Positions 44,401-57,800 of a DNA stretch of 64,000 nt are shown in pieces. The position numbers and the translations under genes are program-made. Position 1 is the stretch's first letter. Every line of letters begins with the position of its first letter. The notes under the pieces were generated by a model. The model made no database searches, was not told the DNA's origin, and saw only the letters and a list, made by a program, of their open reading frames with translations. The DNA is taken from NCBI RefSeq assembly GCF_048771995.1, contig NC_133043.1, positions 10,992,501 to 11,056,500 on the forward strand, in the 5' to 3' direction. This stretch comes from Taeniopygia guttata. Its lineage: Eukaryota; Chordata; Aves; Passeriformes; Estrildidae.

Positions 44401-47400
44401 GTGGAGCAGTGAGTGTGTGCCCAGCTTGCAGGCACTTTTCCCTCTGCTCTTGGCTCCATCTGCAGATGGCAAATGCCGAGCTCGGGCTGTGCTCCATGCC
44501 AGCTCCCGCTCCAGGCCAGCTCTTCAGCACTCAGAGGCAAACCAGGCGGGGAAGGGAATGTGCTTCTCCTTCCCACTGCTGGCCTACTTGAGAAAATCCT
44601 TCCAGCTCCTGCTGATTTCATCACTTCCCTTCCTGAGGACACAAAAGTGCCAGGTCCCAGGCGGGAGGGGAAGAGGGGAGGAGAGCCTGGAAGAGGCTGC
44701 AGGATGGCTGGTACTGGCCCACAGATGAGGACACACCTCTGAGGCTTTGGCTCTTTGCCACATTTTGAGTGACAACCCTGTCAAAAGTAAATTTGCAGGT
44801 GGCACCTGCATGACTTTCCCAAAGCACTTTGCTGTCTCTTTTTGCCAGTGTGATTCTTGCTTGGTTAGAGGGGTTTCTCTGGGGAAGCAAGTGAGAAGAA
44901 GGAGGGTCTATGTGATGGTACTGCCAGGAGGGTTACAACTGCTCAGATACCAAAGAGGGGAGCGTCTGATTGCTGGGGTAGGGAAACCTTTCCTTGCTGT
45001 AGGCAGAACACCTCTGTCAGGTCCCATTGCCAGCCTGGGCGTTTGTGTGAACCTTGGTGTGAGCCAGCAGCAGCATGGAAAAGAAATCATGTGGCTGCAG
45101 ACTGAAGAAAATAAGCCAGGGTGATGCTGGTCTGGGGACAGCTTCCCCTTCCCAGCTCGTGGGCTTTGGATTCATGGCATATTTCTTTAGCACTGAAGAA
45201 TCAAAATATTTCCAAGACATTGCTTGGTAGATTTGATTTTGGATAAGCTTCCTGAATTTTATTTGGATCTCGGTGGCCTGTGAATTGATGAAGCTTAGGC
45301 TGTTGGGTTTTCCCTTCTATGGCAGGAGGCAATAGACCTTTGTTCATTGTGTCCTTTGGGAGAAAGTCCTTCACAGTGTCCCTGATGTCCAAGTGGATGG
45401 ATGATGTGCCCACATTTATAGGATTTCAGTATTTTCCCAATACAGATTTGTTAGTGACATCAGTCCAGAACTGGAGTTGTAACTCCTAGGTCATGCCTGA
45501 TAGAGCTGTCATTCATTATTATTATTATTTTAAATACAAAGCATCCCACCTGGCCAAGGCTTTGGAGTCCTGCTCAGGCAGTTACTGTGCAGAACTTGGC
45601 CAATGGTGGGCAGATGTCAGCCCATGGAGTAATGCCCACTGCTCCAGGTGGGATTCTGAGGAGCAGACATCACCTGCACTGTCCCGTCTGCTGAAAGGGT
45701 CAGTGCTGGATGGCTGGAGGCAGGGCAGGATCTCTTCCCATCCTTTTCCTGGTGAAATCGAATGAAAGAAAATGGTAACATTCCAGTTCTCACAACTGGT
45801 TTGAATCTCTATAAATGCACTTCACTTTTTTTTTTTTTTCTTTTCCCATTCCAAGTATGGAATTTCCTCAAACTATAAAATTTGAAAGCAGATTTGATTC
45901 AACAAAATCTCTCTGCATGATAGCTTTTGAAGTATGTTGAGGAACTCAATTTAAAACACTTTAATTCAATCAGCAGGCTGTAGGAACTAATGTACAGTGG
46001 CCCAAAGGCCTACTAAAATTAGTCATGGTTTTATGTTGTTGGAAAAAAACTCTTTAGGGGTGGCTCTGTTGTTACAAAGAACAGGACTTTTGAGTATATG
46101 ACTGTTGGTAGGGTTAAATTCAAATATGCAAGTGCAGTAGTTTGAGGAATAAATTCCAGAAGCTGTTCAAGGCTCAGCTGCATTACAGAGCGACGATCAG
46201 GTTGGGTTAGGCAGAACTGCTGTGGACTGAAACATCTGGAATAATATCACATTTCCCCAAAGTGGAATTTTCTTTAAGAGCAGCAGCAATTGCTGATATT
46301 TGAGAGGGTGGAGCTAGCAGTAACCTACACATGGCTGGAAAATGAATTAAGAATTTATAGAGTGAAATATTGAGACTTTGTCAGGAATCATGATTTTGAT
46401 TATGATCTCTTGTGCAAGGCATCAGCTAATTCTGAGAACTGGGGCTTTCCAGGCTGCGGGGATTGGTTGGGCAGTTCCTGCTGCAGCCAGAACTCGGCTC
46501 CTTGGCACTTGGCTTTTTAGTCTTTTGATGAATTCCAGTGAAACAAGTTGTGGCAAACTGATTTGGAAGCCAGAATATGCATGAAAAATCTTGTATGAAA
46601 TGAGAGATTGTTCCATAAAGAATTTGAATGTAGTTCAGTTAAAATATGCTTGATTTAAAACTGTAAATGCTATTTTGATTTTTAAAAGAAAGATAAAGTT
46701 TTCCTCAATTCCTGCATTATGGGTCTATTTTACTCTTGAAGGATACTATAAAAGACTTGAAGTATCAGTTGCATATAAAATTACTTTGTATTAAAAAATC
46801 TGCTTTGACTACAGAGATATTTTGTATAATTGTGACTTCATCTGTTAATTTTGAAGGAAATATTTCTGGAGAAGAAAAGCATTTTCATGCTAATAACAGT
46901 TATACAGAACAAGAAACAGAAAGGTGCTTAATCACATTTTATTTTACCTTGGACCATAACATCAAAAAAATAATGTCATTTGGAAAAATACCCTAATCAG
47001 ATATTTACAGTATCCAGTTTTTCCATCTTGTGGCTTATTCAGTCCTACAGTTAATGGTTTACATCAAGCTTTCAGTATGTTAAGGATGTGGGCTGCTGTA
47101 CACACCCCAAAACCAGCCTAAATTCACATTTTAGAGATAACCTAAATGAAGGGGGGTTTTAAGCTATTTCACTGAACAATAAATTTCAACTGAGTAATTT
47201 AAGCCGAATTTCTGAGTCAGTAAAGAGCTCCCAAAATGTCATGCACAATAGATTGTAACAAAGGAGTAGAACTTCCCCGAATCTTTGCACGGTGTTTGTT
47301 ACTGCAACTAAAAGTGCTACTTTGAGATTAGAATTACTTTACTCCAAGTCCCAGCCTAAATTTAGCTCCAGATTCACATACTGCACTCACTTCATTGGAA

Positions 47401-50400
47401 GAGTTTGGTTTTTTTGCAGCATATTTGAGCTAGTTTTGCATCTCCTTGGGGAATAAATTACAGCCTGAATGAGAACATTCACACGTATTTATGGCATTAA
47501 AGCTCTGTGCAGTTGGAGGGGCTGTGTATAGTCAGCTTTTTAAACTAAGGCTACCTCTAACCCCCTTCCAGGGCTTCATTTAATTTTTGTATCAATGGCC
47601 ATCAAGGGCAGTGAGAAACAATGAAACATTTTTCCTTCTGACAGTGTTTCTTTGCAAACATAGCAGTAAGTTTCTCACTTTAGAATTTCTATCAGTGAAC
47701 TCTTTCCCACCTGCAGCCCAGCCCCATGTAACTGCACTTGTATAGCGAGTTGTTTCACATGCCCCAAATAAAAGTGCAATAAATCTAGACTAAGAAAAAT
47801 GCTTATGAGCCAGTTTAAGGTGTTATGTAATACTAGTTACATAAAGTTTTGGATGTCTTTATACTTTTATGGTATTATTGCCTTCAAAAAGAACACAAAC
47901 TGCAATTTAATTTCAAAACATTTGATAGTAGTTTTGTCTTAAAATGCATAAATTTGGCTTGTAGATGCAGCTACATTACAGAATGAATTTACAGCTCTCC
48001 AAAGAAACAGCAGGTGTGCTCGGTGCTAAATAAAACATCTCCTGTAAGCCAGCAGAGATCTCCTGATCTGCACCAGCCCAGGATTTATCCTGTGCTCTAA
48101 TTTTGGTGACGGGTAATGTTTTCAGACAAACAGTCACGAGCACACTATCATTTTATAGCACTATGCTCAGAACTGTTGGGAAATTCTGATACTTTCATAC
48201 TTTCTATAACTTTGAAGTGTGTTTTCCAAACAGAATTATTTTATAGCTGGTCAGGTATCAGTATTACATCAATGCCAGATTACAGTCAGTTGTTTGCAGG
48301 CACCAATCAGGGCTTCAGTGCTTAAAAATACATCTAAAGAGACTGTTTGCAAAGCACAGTATGAGCTGTGCTGTAGGGTGGTGTGGATGGGATTATAGCC
48401 CCTGAAGCTCTGACCTGGTGGGATGCAAACATAAGGGTTTCTTTAAAAGCTGTGGTCAGGATCTTGTGTTACCTGTGCCTCTCTTGCCTGTGGTCTGTGC
48501 AGTGCACAGGAGGTGAATGGAATCAGTCATCAGGTTGAGCTCTTCCTCTCCTGTCGCCTGTCCTGCTTGAGTAAATTCATACCCGGAAGGAAACACTTTA
48601 GTTTGGGTGAAAGAAATGAAGTACATCCCAATACAGCCTCCAGAAACAGTCTCCCACCTGAATGATTTCCACAGCAACCAAAGATTTTACTTTTAATGAA
48701 ATTTGCTATTACTTCACTATTCCAGGCATAGCTTTGAATGTAAGCAGCGCTGCTGAGCTACTGCCTGACAGCCAGAAGCCTCTTGCTCATTAAAAGTGTT
48801 TTTAAAGGGATAGAATTTCCCCTTTGCCAAGAAATTCTTGTGCCCTGTGCAGTGCTGAAGGGCAGGCATGAACCTGGACACTCACAGAGCATACTGGTAA
48901 CATCTCATTCTCACTGAAGTGTCTCATTAGAAGTATTTAGCAAAATGATTCCTTATTCTCCCAATATGGAGTTCAGTTAGCTTCATCAGTCTAAACAGTG
49001 GGTCCTTGGTCTGGACTTCCCCTCAAGGCAGAGGAAAGGGGAGATGGCTCCAGGGTCAGGGTGTCTCACTGAGCGAGTGTCTCACTGAGTGAGGCTAGGA
49101 GACAGCTCTTACCTCCCTGTTCAGGAGCTTTTTACAATCAGTTTTGAGTCACAGTCAAGGCTCCCCAGCCACAATGGAAAGGTTTTTAACCACGTATTTC
49201 AGTTAACTCTTACATTTGCTTGATGGCTTTGGTATGAGAGGTCTAAAATTTGTAGATGAGAAGCTCCTCCTGTAACAGGGGACTGGTGGTTGTGCACTGA
49301 ACACCCGCAGGCACCAGCACCAGGGTGTGCCTGCAGCATCCAGCTGTTCTGAATGTTGCTGTGACTTTCTTCTGATCTCTTTAGCAAGTGAATTGGCTTT
49401 CTTAAACCTATTCTTATGGCTCTAAACTAGTAGCAATTTTAAGGACAGCTAGCTCAGCTTCATGTTGCCAAATCCTGTCGAGTTTAATTAATGACATTCT
49501 GCAAGTGAGGGGGGGTTGTCCTGTGAGTTGCTGCTGTAAGGAGCTTCTGGATATAGAGTTGGACCCCAAAACCAGTGGGCATTCTCCGCAGTTACCAGTG
49601 GTTATGAACCTGTACCTGGCAATCTGCTCCCTTTGAAAAAAACATTTCAGAGTTACCCCTGAGAAGTAATGCTGAAATGAGAAGGAAAAGTCATGTGAAT
49701 TCTTCCACACCTGCAGCACTAAGTCTGAGATCCCTAGTAATGTAAATTTCATTTTCTGTGCAAGATTTTACTGCATTTAGTACCAAAAAACCCCAAAACT
49801 TAAACGTACAACAAAAGACCAACATCTTAAGCAGAGAGCAATATAGTTTAAAAGCTCGAGGTCGATGTATTAGTGCTTCAAGAAGAGTGAGTGCACCTGG
49901 ATTTGGCCAGCTATCTCTCTGGGAACTGTGGGTTTTTTCTCTTCTCTGTTGTGCCCCAGTATCCAAAATAGACACTTTTCATGTATGCGCTGGCAAGGAA
50001 CAGCGTGTGATGGGATTAGAGATGAGGCAAAGCCAAAACACTTACCAATTATTGTATCTGTTTACTTCCTCAAAGAAGGCTCCCTTCAGAGGCACGTGCC
50101 TCCTCGCTTGTAACCAAGCCCCCTGTGCTCTCCCTTGCTTGTTGAAAATTGATTTGCCCGTGCTTTGCTCCAGTGGAAGTCTCTTGGCTTGTCCCTGTGA
50201 AATGTCACTGCTGGTGGGTGCAGCTGGGCGTGGGTGTTCCCTGCCCTTGGGATGCTGGCACTGCACACGGGTCACACGCCTGCCTCGAGGAGCGCCTTTC
50301 TCTGGGCCATCAGGGCTCCCCCAGCACCACAAAAGGGGCACTTATGTCTTTAAAAAAAAAAAAAAAAAAGTGGAGCTTTTAAGTCCCAGTCTTCTCTACT

Positions 50401-53400
50401 TGCTCCTCCCTAGGGAATGGGCACAATTTGACCTTCCTATATAATTATGAACTAGGAATAAGCCTTTGCTGGAAAGGTGGAAAAGCAGAGTGAAAAAAAA
50501 ACCCAGGATCATGTAAGCGGTGGCTAATGAAATGTGGATTTACGTGACCACCCATAGCTGATGCACATTTTATGCTTGACTTCTTCCATTCGATGAGTCC
50601 ACTGCTAGCAGGGGCAATAGTTTCAATTATATGCTCTATACTTTTTTTTTTAGGACTTTGTACACTGCCCAGACATAAGGGAGCTAATCCACAAAGTATG
50701 CAAATGAAATGAATCTACGTTCTTACCTGAAGCAGTATTCAGGCAAAGTAAAAAACTGAACCATATGTTTTTTAAAAGCTTGAAAATGACAATAATTAGC
50801 TCATGTTTTAATGCTAATACATTCTGACCATATTATAGTATTGTAATGCTCATAATAATAAATGGTATTGGTGCAAAAATGGGGAGAATAAGTCCAAATT
50901 TGTAGGTTTTAAAAAAGTTAGAAACTGGACTTTGTGTGAATTCTTTGGGGTGTATGAGCACAGGAGTATTCTTACATTCTTTCCACTTATTTGACCTCAA
51001 AGAACTGGTAGATGGAGAGCACCAGAACACCTGATAGATCTACTTAAAGCTCCAGGTCAGTAGCATGCTTAAGCACATGCTCAACTTAAAGCATACAATG
51101 AATCACATCCCTTGTCCACAGAGTAATTAAACTTGTGCTTATGTACTTTGTACAGCACAGTACCTGCCTGCAGGCCTTCTGTGAATAATACTGTGCCTGA
51201 GAAAGTGGTGAATCAGAAAGTGATTTTTGGCTGGAGTTTGAAAATGAGCTTAAAAGAGTGAGTTAGGCACCCAGAACTTGTTAGATTTAAATAGCTATGG
51301 AAAAGCTGGTCTTGTCAGCAAAGCCGAGTAAGGAGCAAGGTGTGGCCATTTACTTTATAGTAATGTCTCAGTTTTGTTTAAAGTGAAATGATTTTAAAAA
51401 ACCCTTTTGCTTGGTAATTCACTGCTGCTCTCCTATAACTCTTTGCTTCCCTCAGTGCTGGGCAGACCAGCAGAGCCCAAGTGGGGCAGCCTCTTGCTGA
51501 CAGCTTCTCTCTTAACTCACTAGTTGGGGTTTGGGTGGGTTGAGCACTGGGGGCCAGCACTGGCAGGTCGAGGCCGGCGGCGTGGCTGCTTTTCCTGTCA
51601 TTGATCAGTCTGGCAACGCTCTGTGGGAACACACTGCTCTGGAGCCAGCAGGCATATGGGCACTGCTGGCCATTATCCATACCCTCCCAGCCCTCTCTAG
51701 CTGCTCCAGCACTGCTGGGGCCAGAACCTTGGGTTACAGCTGCACTACTGAACCCACCAGCCAATGGTACTGAGAGTGGTCCTGGGCAGAACTGTGACCT
51801 GGGACTCCTCCAGCCAGTCCTGGACATTGTCTGAAACTCAGCATGAGTGATGGACCATTATCAAGAGGCTGTTCCAATGTGTCCCCTTTTCCCTCTTCTT
51901 CCAAGACTTTAGCAGGACAGCAGTGGCCAGACTGGGTTGGTTGGCCATGCCCTGGTTAATTTGCTAGGAATCATGGAGCCTCTTCCAGCCACAGCTCCTC
52001 CCCTGGCATTTTTCTCCTACTGCTTGACTGTTCTCCCTTCCTGTCCCTGTCCTGTTTGATGTGTTACTCATCACACCAGCGAGCTCCCACCTGAGCTGCT
52101 CTGGGTGTGCTCTGCCCACGCACGGGCAATTTGACCAGGCAGCTCTGCCATCTTCTTTGCCAGCCTGAGCCAGGTCATGGTCTCTTACCCCTCAACTGTA
52201 ATGTGGCAGCCTCTAGTAGCTTGTTGATGACTAATTGTTTTATTTTATATACTTAAAGTCAGCTGCTTTAATCTGCTTGTTCTGCAAGGTTCTGTGTATA
52301 AATGCTAGTGAGGTCACCATGCTGAGGCAAACCAGGGCAGCATTAAAAGCTCCTCTTTGAAATATTGGCGCCTGGGTATCTGAATGGTGGGAGGCTCGTT
52401 TGCAAAGCAGCCTCTATGGAAAGTCTGTGTAATGTGTTTGATTATCCAACCTTGCCATTTTCAAAGGGACCCAGTCAGAACAGATCCTAGATGCACCATC
52501 TCCTAAAAATAACTCTGGCTTTCCAGCTCCTCTGGAGTTGTTGGGAGTGGGAGAAAAAAATATAGTGCTCCAAAATGAGGATTGTAAAGAGAGAGGAGAT
52601 GTCAAATGCATGTGGTCAAACCCACCTCTTTTCATTCCTGGAGGATGGTGCTCTTCCAGTAGTGTTCCAGTGTTCCTGCCCTTTTGGGTCCCAGGCAGCT
52701 TCTCCCAGCACTGGATCTCCTGGCCAGGAGCTCAGCTGGGCAGCTCTGCTGGAGACACTGACAATAGGGACATGGTGTGTTCCTTGGCAAAGTTAGACAC
52801 TTCCTGAATTCTCCTAATGTGTGTATTTTTAATTTTTTGTGGGTGAGGGACAGGAGCAGATCTGGCCAGGATGGATCAGAGCTCTCACCGTGCATTCCCT
52901 TTGCGCGGTACAGTTAATACTTTCTTGGGGGCTGCTCCTGTAATTTTCAAGATGGTGATCAGCCTGATCTCAGTTTTGAGAGAAAAATCAGAGCCACGCC
53001 TTGTTCCAGAAAGCAAACCCCACATGGAATGGTTTCTGGAAGTTTTGACAGCATTTCTCCAAAGCAGCTCATTAATTTCAGGGCCATGCTGATATGGGTT
53101 GCTCTGTTGGTGTCGTGTCCATTGGGAAGTGTACAGTCCCAGAGTCCTCAGAGCCTTGGTGTACTTTCAGCTGCTCTGAAGGCAGCCCTTCATCTTTTCT
53201 GAGCTATGTAGATCCAGCAGTGCTGCCATCTAAACCCGGAGGCTGAAGCTCTTGTCCAGGCACAGCAGGATCGGCAGCTGCTGTTTAAAAGGCTCAGAAT
53301 CTCTCCTGTGAGTGGGTGTTACTCACTTGGTAATACCAGTCCATTCCAGCTGAGGATCTGTCCCTTTGTTTTGTATGGGACAATTTGTTTTCAATTTTTG

Positions 53401-54517
53401 TTTCTGAAAGGAAACTGTCAAGACAAAATTCACACTTAAAAAATTAAGGGAAACAGCCTTTTGTCCGTTTCTAACAATCCCCTTCCATGACTAAAGCTGG
53501 AAGAATTCTAGAAACTGCAATATTTTTCTACCTTCACTTTGGTTTTGTTCTGTTGTTGCATTTTCTAAGTTTCAGATACAGCACAACAAAAATAATTTGA
53601 GTTAACATCAGTGTAACCTAGAGATGTGTGCTTTGATCATCAGAATCTGATTGTGCTTTATCTAGAAGTGGGACGGGGGCAGCAGGGAGCCAAAAGCAGC
53701 TTAGGCAATATTCACTCTTCTTGTAGTGCACAGCCTGGTGCTGGCTTTGCAATCCAAGAGGGAGCATGCAAAACCTCTGTGGAGGGTGTTCCTCTTCAGC
53801 ACATATCCATCCTCACTCCTTGCCCTAAGAACATGCAAGGCTGGACTGAGATTTCCAGGAGGACTTGTGAATGAGGGTTGAAAATTCCCAGCCAAATACT
53901 TACCCCCTTTTTAGATGGAAATGTATGGATCTTCTTCAGATACTACTTTAGCTGAAAGTTGTTAAGAAATCAGAAGTAATTCCCTAAAATTCTCAGCTTT
54001 TTTAATAAATAAAAGGCAACTGCTGCTGCACATGGGTGTGAACTTTCCTGCTGGGACCTGAGTGCTGTGAGTCCCCAGGGGAGCTGCAAGTGCCCTGGGG
54101 TTGCAGGGTATGACCCAGTGTGGGATGTGTGGGGCAGTCAGCCCTGGGCTCTCCACTTCCCCTGGCCAAAGACCACTGCTCACATGGGTGCCAGAACAAG
54201 CAGTACCCACAGAACAAGTGCAATCCTGCCTCTTGCCCCTCTGGCTGGGGAGTTCCAGGGCTGCCTGCAGTGAGCTGTGCCAGGCTCCCTTTGGTGGCAT
54301 CCTTGCGAGTGACAGAGGAGCCATCTGGCATTCCGCTGAAACTCAGCACGGCGTTCACTCAGGAGGAGCCCACAGAGATGGCAAAGCAGTGGCACACCTT
54401 CCCCTGCCATGTGGGCTGGGTGCTGGGGCTGGGGCACTTCTGGGCACACCAGCAGAGCTGTGTGTGCCACACTGGAGAGAACAGACCCTGTCAGACCCTG
54501 CCCTCCTGGGGACCGAC
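41408..54517 (+). other. Between mir-193a and mir-365; probable intron/body of the primary miRNA transcript
   Basis: No coding exon is recognised in 13 kb. Simple sequence includes T runs near 42926 and 45827, an ATT run near 45514, and A18 near 50351. Complex, non-repetitive stretches with dense homeodomain-like TAAT and octamer-like motifs (for example about 50510-50770, where ATGCAAAT occurs near 50699) are candidate enhancers only. Open frames of 100-230 codons at 44361-45124 and 49758-50444 have no recognisable product. Confidence 0.6.
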
Positions 54518-54538
54518 TGAGCGGCAGCAAGAAAAATG

Positions 54539-54560
54539 AGGGACTTTCAGGGGCAGCTGT
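54539..54560 (+). ncRNA. MIR365B: miR-365-2-5p mature region
   Basis: 22 nt on the 5' arm, beginning AGGGACTTTC. Ends are assigned by match to the known form. Confidence 0.88.
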
Positions 54561-54578
54561 GTTTTACTAACCCAGTCA

Positions 54579-54600
54579 TAATGCCCCTAAAAATCCTTAT
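54579..54600 (+). ncRNA. MIR365B: miR-365-3p mature region
   Basis: 22 nt on the 3' arm, with seed AATGCCC at 54580-54586. Identical to the known vertebrate mature miRNA as I recall it. Confidence 0.95.
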
Positions 54601-54865
54601 TGTTCTTGCAATAGTCAACTGTGGCACGGGAGGCCTGAAAGGAGAGCTCAAGGGCAGACGCCCTCGAGAAGGAGTGCTGGCAGGGTGTCAGGCTGGGGAC
54701 AGTGTTTCTGTTGGAGCGGAACTACAAGGACGTGGTGTTGTCACCTGTGGTGTGGAGCATGTGCTTCTTATGATGCTCAGGGCATGAGAACTGGAGCACA
54801 AAGATGGAGAAAGCCAAGTGCTGACACAACCCTGTTGTGTCTGTCTGACATTTCCCCCCACCAGC

Positions 54866-54871
54866 AATAAA
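54866..54871 (+). promoter_or_regulatory. Candidate poly(A) signal after mir-365
   Basis: AATAAA lies 266 nt past the mature miR-365-3p and is the first canonical signal downstream of the hairpin. It could end the primary miRNA transcript, though its downstream GT-richness is weak. Confidence 0.3.
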
Positions 54872-57800
54872 TGCAACTAAAGAGATGGACCCCAAGCCCC
54901 CAGAAAGAGCCCTTACCCAAACCATTCATCCCCTCCCAATTCTGTTTTACTCTTCTTTCAGCAAACTCACTGCAGGCCTCTGGTCATCCACAGCATCTTT
55001 CTCTGAGCTTTATTCCTGCTCTTATATTTCAGATCAGACCATGATGAAGTAATTGCATGCAAAGAAGCAATTTGTTAAACAGAACCATAATATTCAATTA
55101 TTTGCCATCTTCATGCATTCTAATACTTTATTTGCATTTCTGAGAGCTTCTGTATGCTGAGTATAAGTTTTTTATTTTCATTGAACTCTGCAGCAATGTT
55201 CAAAGCTTTTATCCTTTAATAACTCTAGGGGTATGGATAGACAAATTAATGGCTCCCTGGCCCCACAGCAGCAGCAGTCCTTCCACATTGTCTGTGTGGA
55301 TTACTTATTCATTACCTTTCTGAAAAGGCTTTGATTATGGGTTTTAGCATTTTTATCAATTAATTGATATGATTATCAACTAATTCTGCTTTATATGCCC
55401 ATGCCAATAGATTAGGAGTGCATGCTTTTTTGCCTTTTTTTTTTTTTTTTTTTTTTTAACTGTGTTTTATGGCTCTGGGTTTTATTTGTTATTTGTTATT
55501 TGTCATTCTCAGGAGCATTTCAACTGCTTTTCTTAAAGCTGAATTCTTTATAAAGGAGAAGTGACTAGAAACCCTGAGCTGGGTCCCAGGTCTTGCCTTA
55601 ACTTTGTAAGGCACACTGACACACTGAGGCTGCTCCACTTAAGGTATGGTATGAACCAGGAGCTGATCCCGTGGCTGTGGAATGAGTGTTCACATGGAGT
55701 CATCCTGCTGTAGCTATTGCAGCTGCTGTGTAAGCAAGTCCTAAAGGACAGTCCTTGTTCCAGTGACTGTGTGACAGATAAGACAGACAATGGGCACAAG
55801 GAAGGCACCGCTATCAATGAAGGACGGATACTGTTCAACCTGAAGGGAACAAAGAAACCTGGGCTGCTCAAGACCCCACAGAACTGTCCAGGAGTGTCCT
55901 TTTTGCCAGCTGATTCCAGGAATGTGACACTTTTCGAACTGTTTGTGTCAGGACTTCCTGCTTTGACACCTTTCATTTCTGAGACTGCCTCATCAGTCAA
56001 ACCCCAGATCTGCTGCTCCTCTCCACAAGGACTTCTGTATGCAGCAACTCTCTGTCCTCTTTGGATACTGAAATGAGATGAAAGGGCTTGAATGTTTCTT
56101 AGCAAGATGGATGGATGGAATTAGCTTAATCTGTTCTGATTTTGACACCTACAAGTCAACTGACCCAATCACCTCTTCTTCTAACAGGCTGCAAAGCAAC
56201 ACTCTACTAATGTGGAATATTCTTTGTGATGGAAACAGAAGCATCAGGAATGGGGGTTTGTAGCTTTTTTGGAAGAGTTTCTGTTACAATTTTTATCTTT
56301 AATATCAACACTTTAAATAAGGATATTTATATGTTAAAATAAAAACATTTTTTGCCCTGAAATACTGGAATACGCCTCCCCAGCCTCTTCCTACCTCAGC
56401 TCTGCCACTGTGAAGAGAACCCATCCATGGATTTTAAAGTCAGGACAAGTCAGAACTTCTAACAGAGGATGAGCACAGAACAACTGCAGTTCATCCTGCA
56501 GCCCAGACCCCAATGAATGGATCTTTTTCTTATGTGCTGTGGGAACTGCCTATAGAAATATCTAAGAAACTGATCCAGGGTTTTATAACCTTGTGTCTTG
56601 TCCCTTGTGGCAAGCTGCAAGTTGCCTTCTTATCCTGGCCTCCATGGACAAAGCCCTCCATGTGTGTGAAATAGGAGAGCACCGTGGTTTGGTGGTGGTT
56701 TTGTCAGATCTGTTCCCAAACAGCTCTCCCAGCTGCCACACTGCCTGTCAGAGGAGGGTTGGTGCAGCAGAGGTCTGTAGGGTCACTTGGGTTCACATGC
56801 AGGATCCCTTGTGCACATCCTGCAGTGGGATCCAGCCCTGCTGATGCCTCTTTAACACTTGAGGACATTGTCAGCAAACCAAAGTGCATTTCTTAGTGCC
56901 CACACCAAGCCACTTCAAGAACAAATCTGACTAGACTGAATTATTTTTATTTTTAAAGTTCAGTGCCACTTAACACCGCCAATTTAGCTTAAAAAAAAAA
57001 AAAAAAGCAGAAATACCTAAAATAAAAGTGTTTTGAAAAGTATTTGCAGGCAATTATGGGTTTTTTTCAGACTCAGTCTCAGGTGATATCCTCACCTTCT
57101 ACTGCTGCTAAGCACTGCCCCAGACTTCCTTCAGGTTGCCATCCCCAGTCTGTGCTAAGCATCATGAACATAAAGAGAGATCCTGCTGAAATAAAACACA
57201 TTGGTCCTCACATGCACACAATTTTTTCTGTGAAAAACAGGTAACAGCAAATGAACTAAGCCTCAGCCACTGATGCTGCTTTGCCCATCCTTGGAAGGTG
57301 CAGGGAGTCTGGTTTGGTGACAGTGTTACCACTGCCCACAGAGAACTGACCCGAGACAGCACAGAGCAAATGGTGTAGGGTGAGATTCCAAAAGGGAAAA
57401 GGGGGAAAAAAAAAAAAAATTCTCTTCAAGTACAAGTAATTCTGTTAATGCCTGCAAGGAGTCTCTCACTGCAGGGGAGGCTTGCTGAAATGCCTTGCAC
57501 TGTTATCAGCTGCTCTCAGTGCACAGCTCCTGTCCAGAACAGTTCAATGTGGTACATTCAATCAAACATAAATTGTATGTCAGACACATATGTGGAATAA
57601 AATCAGAGCAGGAAATATACTTTGCAGGCAAATTTATTGATTTCTTTTATTGAAGCCCTGTGGTACTTTGCTGTAGTTTCTGATGAATAAACAGCTGCTT
57701 CACAGAAGAAATAGAGTTATTTAGGCAAACTTTGTCACAGCTTAAACATTTGCTTTTCAGCAAGACTGAATAAATCCAGGCTTTCAAGGAACCTTTAGCT

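Larger units (their letters stand above)
54518..54620 (+). ncRNA. MIR365B: mir-365 (365-2/365b) precursor hairpin
   Basis: The 3p mature region at 54579-54600 starts TAATGCCCCTAAAAATCC. The 5p at 54539-54560 starts AGGGACTTTCAGGGG. The precursor pairs AGCAAGAA with TTCTTGC at the base, and the 5p flank AGCAAGAAAAATG matches the human mir-365b precursor as I recall it; only the loop differs slightly. miR-365 always pairs genomically with a miR-193 gene in vertebrates, and here it lies 13.7 kb downstream of mir-193a on the same strand. Loop and flank wording, plus RAB11FIP4 linkage, point to the 365-2 (365b) copy rather than 365-1. Mammalian targets include cyclin D1 and BCL2. Confidence 0.97.

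Noticed and set aside
49050-49090. Tandem duplication of GTGTCTCACTGAG
   Set aside because: Only two copies of about 16 bp; too small to treat as a repeat array.
49758-50444. 228-codon + strand open frame between the miRNAs
   Set aside because: Ends through an A18 run, has no domain, and codon content looks like unselected sequence.
54101-54539. 139-codon frames just before mir-365
   Set aside because: Two overlapping + frames and a minus frame are open at once, which points to low stop density rather than coding. The interval leads into the miRNA hairpin.
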